Source of the DNA: Candidatus Heimdallarchaeota archaeon
GTDB taxonomy: Archaea > Asgardarchaeota > Heimdallarchaeia > Hodarchaeales > Hodarchaeaceae
DNA length: 39,032 bases
Assembly (NCBI GenBank): GCA_020353515.1
Contig: CP070695.1
Location: 3,888,008-3,927,039 of the forward strand
Direction of reading: 5' to 3'
Positions 33,803-39,032 of the stretch are shown here, one piece after another; position 1 is the stretch's first letter, and each line of letters opens with the position of its first letter. The translations under genes and the position numbers were made by a program. Below the pieces are notes generated by a model. That model was not told the DNA's origin. It did not search any database and was given only the letters and a program-made list of their open reading frames with translations.

Positions 33803-34984
33803 TCACAATTCTTTATGTATTATCTTGGCTAATCTCTTCATTCCTACAACGATTTTCTCTTCCGGCATATTGGAAAAATTTAGTCGTATAGAGTTCTCAT
33901 GACCTCCATTAGGATAGAAACAGCCACCTGGGACAAATGCAACTTTTTCTTGTAGAGTTTTTTCGAGTAATTCCCGTCCATTAATATGTTTCGGAAATTC
34001 AATCCACAAAAATAAACCTCCTTCTGGAACTGAGTATTTTGCTTCTGGAGGAAATTCCTCTTTAATGATTTGAATCATCAGATCACGTCGTCGCTTGTAC
34101 ACTTGCCTAATCTTATTGATATTGATAGTAATATCATATTCACTTAGGTATAGTGCAACTTCTCTTTGAGCCATTGTATTACATTGCAAATCAGCTACTT
34201 CTTTCAACATGGTATATTTCTTAACTAATTCTCTACTTGCACATATCCAACCGATTCTAAAACCTGGGCAAAGAATTTTCGAAAATGTTCCTAGGAATAC
34301 TACATTACCCTCTGTATCAAAAGCTTTAATTGGAGGTATATTTTTCCCCTCGAATCTTATCTCTCCATAAGGATTATCTTCTATCACAGGTAAATGAAAT
34401 TTGTTCACTACTTCAATGAATTCTTTGCGTCTTGTTACTGACCAACTGATTCCTGTAGGATTTTGAAAATCGGGGGTGACATAAATCAATTTGGCTTTTG
34501 GAGTTTGAGATAATGTTTTCTCAAGTTCTCCTACCTTTATCCCATCATTATCGATGGGTATGTCTACAAATTTTGCTTGATATGACCTAAATGCGCCTAT
34601 AGCTCCTAAGTAACAAGGTTTTTCACTTATAACTACATCTCCAGGATTCAAGAACAATTTCCCACTGAAATCTATTCCTTGTTGAGATCCATTTATGATC
34701 AAAATATTCTCTGCTGATGTTTTGACCCCAGTTTTCTGCATACGTTCCGCTATCATTTCTCTTAGTGGTAGATAACCATCTGTAGGAACGTATTGAAGCG
34801 CATCTGATCCACATTCCTCCAAAACTTTTGCTGAAATTTCTTTCAATTCCTCTAGAGGAAATAATTCAGGAGCTGGTAATCCCCCAGCAAAAGAGATTAT
34901 GTCTGATTTTCCAATGAATTTGATGATTTCCCGTGTTTCTAACCCTTTTACCTGATCCATGCGATTTGCATATTTTAATGTCAT
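33803..34984 (-). CDS. PLP-dependent aminotransferase, class I/II
   Basis: The product has 393 residues starting MTLKYANRMDQ. Fold-type I motifs are complete: SFAGGLPAPELFP, QNPTG with Asn175, Asp203 and Tyr206, the PLP Lys236 in TFSKILCPGFRIGW, and a late substrate-binding Arg in SIRLNFS. Sequence style and length match the 2-aminoadipate/branched-chain aminotransferase (LysN-like) branch, with broad substrate range. A wide divergent gap separates it from the acyl-CoA dehydrogenase operon. Its 3' end meets the pseudogene. Specificity is open. Confidence 0.85.
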   Translation of the reverse strand: MTLKYANRMDQVKGLETREIIKFIGKSDIISFAGGLPAPELFPLEELKEISAKVLEECGSDALQYVPTDGYLPLREMIAERMQKTGVKTSAENILIINGSQQGIDFSGKLFLNPGDVVISEKPCYLGAIGAFRSYQAKFVDIPIDNDGIKVGELEKTLSQTPKAKLIYVTPDFQNPTGISWSVTRRKEFIEVVNKFHLPVIEDNPYGEIRFEGKNIPPIKAFDTEGNVVFLGTFSKILCPGFRIGWICASRELVKKYTMLKEVADLQCNTMAQREVALYLSEYDITININKIRQVYKRRRDLMIQIIKEEFPPEAKYSVPEGGLFLWIEFPKHINGRELLEKTLQEKVAFVPGGCFYPNGGHENSIRLNFSNMPEEKIVVGMKRLAKIIHKEL

Positions 34985-35271
34985 TAAAAAGTCACCATAT
35001 TATATTAAGGCTGAATTTCCATGAAAATAAATGAATTTGATAAAACATGGAGAATATTTATTGATTTGTTGGAAAATCTTCTCTATAACGATCTGTATTG
35101 ATCTCTTTGATATGTTTTTTTAGATTAATGTTTTGTAAGTAGTTCTAAAAGCTCTTTAATGATTGAATTTCTTCGCTCTTTACGTAATCATGTTGGATAA
35201 AAACCAACTATAATCATAAAACGATTCATATTAGGCTTTTTAATAAAAAACTTCAATAATTGGTGTGTCTT
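34985..35271. promoter_or_regulatory. Divergent promoter region, aminotransferase and acyl-CoA dehydrogenase operon
   Basis: This 287-base gap contains no convincing frame. On the plus strand an AT-rich TTTTTAATAAAAAAC lies near 35236-35250, and GGTG at 35262-35265 sits about seven bases before the ATG at 35272. On the minus strand AT-rich runs near 35000 could serve the aminotransferase. No repeat or operator pair is obvious. Confidence 0.35.
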
Positions 35272-36465
35272 ATGGCTTTTGAGTTTACAGAAGAGCAAGA
35301 AATGTTCAGAGAAAGTGTAAGAGAATTTTGTGAAAGGAGAATAGTACCCCTTGGTCTCACATTGGAAGAAACCAAGGAGATACCACAGGAAATAAAGAAA
35401 GGTATGGCTGAACTCGGCCTTCTTGCATGTACAGCTTCCCCTGATTATGGTGGTTCAGGCCTGAATGCTGTTAGCGCAGGTGTAATAGCAGAAGAACTGG
35501 GGAGAGCAGATCCAACAGGGTCAATACCAGTTTTTTATCTCGTTCAGGCGTCCTGGGGTTTTTTATTGAACAAATATGGCACTGAAGAAGCGAAAAAAGA
35601 AATATTTCCAAAAGTAATAAGCGGGGACTGGTTTCTTGGAATAGCAACAACTGAAGCAGATGCCGGTTCAGATGTCGTTGGTACTTCAATGACAATAAAA
35701 AAAGCATCTGATGGATTTATTGTTAACGGCGAAAAGATGTATATTAGTGGGGTACGGGAAGCGGCAACTGGTGGTGGAGGCCATGTCACGATTGCGCACC
35801 AGACACCAAAGCAGGGTAGTAGAGGTATGACGGTATTTTATTTCCCTTTAACTGCTGAAGGTGTCACACCCACATATATCTCAGACCTAGGTAGAGAGGG
35901 TATATCCTGTGGGGGTTTTACAGCTGATGATGTAAAAATTCCCAGTCATTATATCATTGGAGAAGAAAATAGAGGATTTCACATTATTCATGAAGGATAT
36001 GAATTCGCAAGAGCCCTAATTGCAGTAATATGCGCATCATCGGGCTTGAAATCTTTAGAGAATGGTATGAACTACATAAAAGAAAGAAAAGTCTTTGGAA
36101 CAGCTATTGGAAAATTTGAAGAAATAAATTTCAGATTAGCTGAGCACTACACAAGGCTTTGTGCGTTACGAGATATGGGATATAAGGCGTTGTGGCTTAT
36201 CGATAAGGAACAGGAAGGAAAAGCTAGCAGATTTGAGGTAAGTAAAGCTGTTGCCATGGCAAAAATGTTTGCATCCGACTGGGCCTGTAATGCTATAAAC
36301 GATGTGATGCAGTGGCAGGGAGCATTTGGTTATTCAAAAGAATGTGTTGATCAAGCTGCATGGAGAGCTGTGAGATCATTTGCTCTTGCAGAAGGATCAA
36401 GAGAAATTATGAAGATGATTGTTGCCAGAGAGCTACTTGGAAAAGACTTCATTGCATATAAATGA
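35272..36465 (+). CDS. Acyl-CoA dehydrogenase
   Basis: The product has 397 residues from the ATG at 35272; the in-frame TTG four codons earlier is less likely. It starts MAFEFTEEQEMFRESVREF, as the family does. Middle-domain motifs are TTEADAGSD and NGEKMYISG; the C-terminal domain has QWQGAFGYSKE and LAEGSREIMKM, with the Glu that abstracts the alpha proton in the MCAD-like position. A loop GVREAATGGGGH near 160 is unusually Gly-rich. FAD-dependent members introduce a 2,3-double bond into acyl-CoA and pass electrons to Etf. It is directly followed by EtfB and EtfA, so these form its electron acceptor. Arginine is coded almost only by AGA/AGG, unlike the operon to the left. Confidence 0.9.
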   Translation: MAFEFTEEQEMFRESVREFCERRIVPLGLTLEETKEIPQEIKKGMAELGLLACTASPDYGGSGLNAVSAGVIAEELGRADPTGSIPVFYLVQASWGFLLNKYGTEEAKKEIFPKVISGDWFLGIATTEADAGSDVVGTSMTIKKASDGFIVNGEKMYISGVREAATGGGGHVTIAHQTPKQGSRGMTVFYFPLTAEGVTPTYISDLGREGISCGGFTADDVKIPSHYIIGEENRGFHIIHEGYEFARALIAVICASSGLKSLENGMNYIKERKVFGTAIGKFEEINFRLAEHYTRLCALRDMGYKALWLIDKEQEGKASRFEVSKAVAMAKMFASDWACNAINDVMQWQGAFGYSKECVDQAAWRAVRSFALAEGSREIMKMIVARELLGKDFIAYK

Positions 36466-36529
36466 AGTTCATTTTCTCCTTCTTTTTTATGAAAGGTAGA
36501 TTAAGAAAAAAAATCACAACGTGATAATT

Positions 36530-37315
36530 GTGAGATTCATAGTTTGTGTGAAACAGGTTCCCGATACTACAGAGGTTAAAGTCGATCCCAAAACAAACAC
36601 CTTGATTAGAGAAGGGGTTCCGTGTATATTAAATCCTTTTGATCAATTTGCGCTTGAAGAGGCGGTCAGATTGAAGAAAGAGGGAGATGAAATCGTTGTT
36701 ATTTCTATGGGTCCTCCTCAGGCAAAAAAAGAACTTATGAAATGTCTTGCACTAGGCGCTGACGAAGCAATATTACTTAGTGATAGAGTTCTTGCAGGCG
36801 CAGATACATGGGCTACATCTTATACCCTTGCTCAAGCTATCAGAAAGATTGGTGACTTTGACATCATATTTTGCGGGTATCAAGCAATAGACGGGGACAC
36901 TGCTCAAGTTGGTCCTGAGCTTGCAGCTCAACTTGGTATCCCTCAAATCACCTATATAGAAAGTGTTGAAGAACTTAGTGCAAGAAAATTAATAGCAAAA
37001 TCTCAAACAGATGAGGGTTACAAAATTGTAGAAGTAAGACTACCAGTTCTGTTAACAGGGATAACTCCATCAGGTTTTGTGCCTAGAAGCCCCCCATTAC
37101 CTAATATAATTAAAGCAAAGCAGAAACCATTCACCACATGGAATGCAGAGGATCTTGGTGGTGAAAAAGATAAATATGGTTTGGCTGGTTCGTTAACACA
37201 GGTTATAAGAGTTTATGCTCCTCCTACTCGTGAGAAAGGAGCCATGATCACTGATGAACCTAGTATTGCAGTTGAGAAATTAATAGAAATGTTAACTAAA
37301 GATAAGGTGTTCTGA
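36530..37315 (+). CDS. etfB: Electron transfer flavoprotein beta subunit
   Basis: From the GTG at 36530 the product begins MRFIVCVKQVPDTTEVK, exactly like EtfB; a GTG nine bases earlier is in frame but would be within the binding-site region. The 261 residues include NPFDQFALEEAVRLK, GADEAILL, and a DIIFCGYQAIDGDTAQVGP segment that binds AMP or FAD in the family. A likely ATG start of EtfA overlaps the stop by one base (TGATG), so the subunits are made together. The D-G-D-T-A-Q-V-G-P motif is shared by bifurcating and non-bifurcating EtfB, so bifurcation rests on the partner and context. Confidence 0.92.
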   Translation: MRFIVCVKQVPDTTEVKVDPKTNTLIREGVPCILNPFDQFALEEAVRLKKEGDEIVVISMGPPQAKKELMKCLALGADEAILLSDRVLAGADTWATSYTLAQAIRKIGDFDIIFCGYQAIDGDTAQVGPELAAQLGIPQITYIESVEELSARKLIAKSQTDEGYKIVEVRLPVLLTGITPSGFVPRSPPLPNIIKAKQKPFTTWNAEDLGGEKDKYGLAGSLTQVIRVYAPPTREKGAMITDEPSIAVEKLIEMLTKDKVF

Positions 37316-38499
37316 TGATAGACGTCAAGGAAGAGCTCTGTAACCACTGTGGAAGCTGTGTTAAAGCGTGCCCTTTCGGTGCTATACAGATCATTAATCA
37401 AATTGCTGTAATTGGAGAAGAATGTACACTTTGTGGCGCCTGTATTCAAGTGTGCAAAGCTTGTGCAATAGAAATTGAAAGAAAAGAGATAGACATTGAT
37501 TATTCCCGTTATAAAAATGTTTGGGTTTTTGCCGAGATTAAAGACGGTAAAATACGAAATGTTACATATGAATTACTTGGGAAAGCAAGACAACTTGCAG
37601 TTGAATTAGGACAGAAAGTTTGCGCTGTTCTTCTAGGAAGGGATGTGAAAAAATTATGTAAAGATCTCTCTGCTTATGGTGCAGACAAAATATTCGTTGC
37701 AGAAGATGATAGTCTTGAGCAATATTATACAGATCCTTTCACATCAGTACTTGTTGGATTAATATCAAAACATGAACCAAATATTGTTATCTACCCTGCT
37801 ACAAAAATTGGTAGAGATTTAGCCCCAAGAGTTGCTGCTACTTTAGAAGTGGGTCTTACCGCGGATTGTACTGGACTATCAATACAAAATGGTAGACTAT
37901 TACAAACAAGACCAGCATTTGGTGGTAACATAATGGCAGATATAATATCTGTAACTAGACCACAAATGGCAACAGTTAGACCTAATGTAATGAAAAAAGG
38001 CTCACCTTATAAAGATAGAACTGCTGAAATCGTCGAAATACCTGTGAGAATAGACCGAAAGGGAATTAGAACCATAATAAAAGAAATAATAGGCATGAAA
38101 TCCTCTGATGCAGTACCACTAGATGAAGCAGATATTATAGTTTCAGGTGGGAGAGGAATCGGTAGTAAAGAGAATTTCAAGATCATTGAGGATTTAGCAG
38201 GAGTTCTTGAAGCTGCAGTCGGAGCAAGTAGATCTGCGGTCGATTTAGGCTGGAAACCAAAATCTTTTCAGGTTGGTCAAAGTGGTACAACTGTTTCCCC
38301 CAAAATTTACATTGCTTGTGGAATATCAGGAAAAATACAACATCTTGTCGGGATGTCTGGATCAGATATTATTATTGCTATAAATAAAGATCCTGAAGCT
38401 CCTATATTCAATGTGGCTGATTATGGAATTGTTGGTGACCTGAATAAAGTTGTACCCGCACTGACTGAGGCATTAAGGAAGGAGCTTGCATCACGTTGA
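37315..38499 (+). CDS. etfA: EtfA with N-terminal two-cluster ferredoxin domain
   Basis: The product has 394 residues. Residues 1-60 carry two [4Fe-4S] motifs: CNHCGSCVKACP and CTLCGACIQVCK, the second with Lys instead of the usual Pro. An EtfA body follows: VWVFAEIKDG, SVLVGLISKHEPNIVIYPATKIGRDLAPRVAA, TRPAFGGNIMADI, then the FAD-binding VSGGRGIGSKENF, VGASRSAVDLGW, GQSGTTVSPKIYIACGISGKIQH. Fused ferredoxin domains are known in EtfA of bifurcating systems such as caffeoyl-CoA reductase (CarE). It lies between two acyl-CoA dehydrogenases, so the complex probably links acyl-CoA oxidation or reduction to ferredoxin. Bifurcation itself is inferred. Confidence 0.93.
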   Translation: MIDVKEELCNHCGSCVKACPFGAIQIINQIAVIGEECTLCGACIQVCKACAIEIERKEIDIDYSRYKNVWVFAEIKDGKIRNVTYELLGKARQLAVELGQKVCAVLLGRDVKKLCKDLSAYGADKIFVAEDDSLEQYYTDPFTSVLVGLISKHEPNIVIYPATKIGRDLAPRVAATLEVGLTADCTGLSIQNGRLLQTRPAFGGNIMADIISVTRPQMATVRPNVMKKGSPYKDRTAEIVEIPVRIDRKGIRTIIKEIIGMKSSDAVPLDEADIIVSGGRGIGSKENFKIIEDLAGVLEAAVGASRSAVDLGWKPKSFQVGQSGTTVSPKIYIACGISGKIQHLVGMSGSDIIIAINKDPEAPIFNVADYGIVGDLNKVVPALTEALRKELASR

Positions 38500-38562
38500 A
38501 GTCTTTAGAAAACACGAATTTTTAGAATTTAATCTAATGAAATCAAATTGAGGTGGATTATT

Positions 38563-39032
38563 ATGGATTTTGAATTATCTGATGAACATGAAATGTTAAG
38601 ATCGTCAGTTAGGGAATTTGTCGATCGTGAAATAACACCAAAGATTAAAGAATATGATAGAAATGAGGAATTTCTCCCTCCACTTGATACAATGGGTAAA
38701 ATGGGATTGCTAGGTATTTGCTTCCCCGAAAAATATGGAGGAGCAGGAATGGATTATCTAGCATTAGCGATAGCATGTGAAGAGCTTGAAAGAGGGGATA
38801 TTTCGCTCAGAACTGTCCTCTCTGTACACGTTGCTCTGACTTCATGCACAATTTATCAATGGGGAGATGATAAGCATAAAAAAAAGTATTTTGTTCCTCA
38901 AAATCATGGAAAAATGATTGGAACGACTGCAATGACTGAACCATCCTGTGGATCAGATGTAGCAAATGTAACAACACGCGCGGAGAAACAAGGTAGCCGA
39001 TATATTGTTTCGGGTCAAAAAACTTGGATTTC
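38563..39032 (+). CDS. Acyl-CoA dehydrogenase, C-terminus cut by window end
   Basis: The frame is open from the ATG at 38563 to the last base, about 156 codons. It begins MDFELSDEHEMLRSSVREF and contains LGICFPEKYGGAGMDYLA and TAMTEPSCGSDV, then GQKTWIS at the edge. These are the N-terminal helices and start of the beta domain of acyl-CoA dehydrogenases; the catalytic Glu lies beyond the window. It follows EtfA after 63 bases with a GAGGTGG site before the ATG, so it belongs to the same operon. It differs clearly from the first dehydrogenase, so the two should have different substrates. Confidence 0.9.
   Translation, partial: MDFELSDEHEMLRSSVREFVDREITPKIKEYDRNEEFLPPLDTMGKMGLLGICFPEKYGGAGMDYLALAIACEELERGDISLRTVLSVHVALTSCTIYQWGDDKHKKKYFVPQNHGKMIGTTAMTEPSCGSDVANVTTRAEKQGSRYIVSGQKTWI

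Noticed and set aside
33481..33891. 136-residue frame taken as an intact gene
   Set aside because: Its sense extends upstream across two stops in the same frame and its 3' part is out of frame with the coding sense and overlaps the aminotransferase; it is a piece of the pseudogene.
1..39032. CRISPR arrays, tRNA or rRNA genes, transposases
   Set aside because: No regular spaced repeats, no cloverleaf-like or rRNA-like segment and no transposase motif were seen on either strand; the only long repeat is the tandem duplication at 23.3-24.8 kb.

Overview
The window reads as archaeal chromosome: AT-rich, densely coded, with Shine-Dalgarno boxes of the GGTGAT/GGAG type ahead of ATG, GTG and TTG starts, AT-rich TATA-like boxes upstream of gene starts, and secreted proteins held by a C-terminal hydrophobic helix plus a basic tail. 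The gene content (tungsten-type aldehyde oxidoreductase with MoaD, ferredoxin-fused EtfA, SCP2-type thiolase with DUF35, many acyl-CoA enzymes) fits an anaerobic, organic-acid-degrading archaeon. An Asgard lineage is my best guess, but no marker gene in the window proves it.

Layout. 0-10 kb: a truncated unknown gene, then a glycan-related region with two paralogous exported beta-rich proteins, a small winged-helix protein, GH130 and GH4 enzymes, an exported alpha/alpha-toroid-like protein and a remnant of a metzincin protease. 10-17.6 kb: a small Cys-rich protein, a MoaD-like protein, a 1415-residue exported subtilase with FG-GAP-like repeats, a 47-residue zinc ribbon, an aldehyde:ferredoxin oxidoreductase (AOR) family protein and its four-cluster ferredoxin. 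17.6-26 kb: a membrane-anchored alpha/beta hydrolase, a 3-hydroxyacyl-CoA dehydrogenase, an RNase Z-like metallo-beta-lactamase, a membrane protein, a cyclophilin-like protein, a recent 0.7-kb tandem duplication and a methyltransferase. 26-33 kb: a decayed acetyltransferase, an HdrD-like Fe-S protein, and a four-gene operon (dienoyl-CoA hydratase-like crotonase, Had-like zinc dehydrogenase, thiolase, DUF35-SDR fusion). 33-39 kb: a small Cys-rich protein, a pseudogene, an aminotransferase, then acyl-CoA dehydrogenase, EtfB, ferredoxin-EtfA and a second acyl-CoA dehydrogenase cut by the window end.

How it may work together (inference): the crotonase at 28.6 kb looks most like cyclohexa-1,5-diene-1-carbonyl-CoA hydratase (Dch/BamR), and the next gene like 6-hydroxycyclohex-1-ene-1-carbonyl-CoA dehydrogenase (Had/BamQ). 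With the thiolase, DUF35-SDR fusion, hydroxyacyl-CoA dehydrogenase, acyl-CoA dehydrogenases, bifurcation-type Etf and HdrD-like protein, this suggests degradation of aromatic or alicyclic acyl-CoA esters. The AOR-ferredoxin pair could feed acids from aldehydes or, more speculatively, act like BamBC. No ring-opening hydrolase (Oah/BamA) is in the window, so the pathway is incomplete here.

The window also carries clear gene decay: a GNAT gene with one in-frame stop and a shortened first domain, a Cys-rich gene with two in-frame stops and a frameshift, a 5'-truncated protease and a duplicated gene tail. I found no tRNA, rRNA, CRISPR array or insertion sequence.
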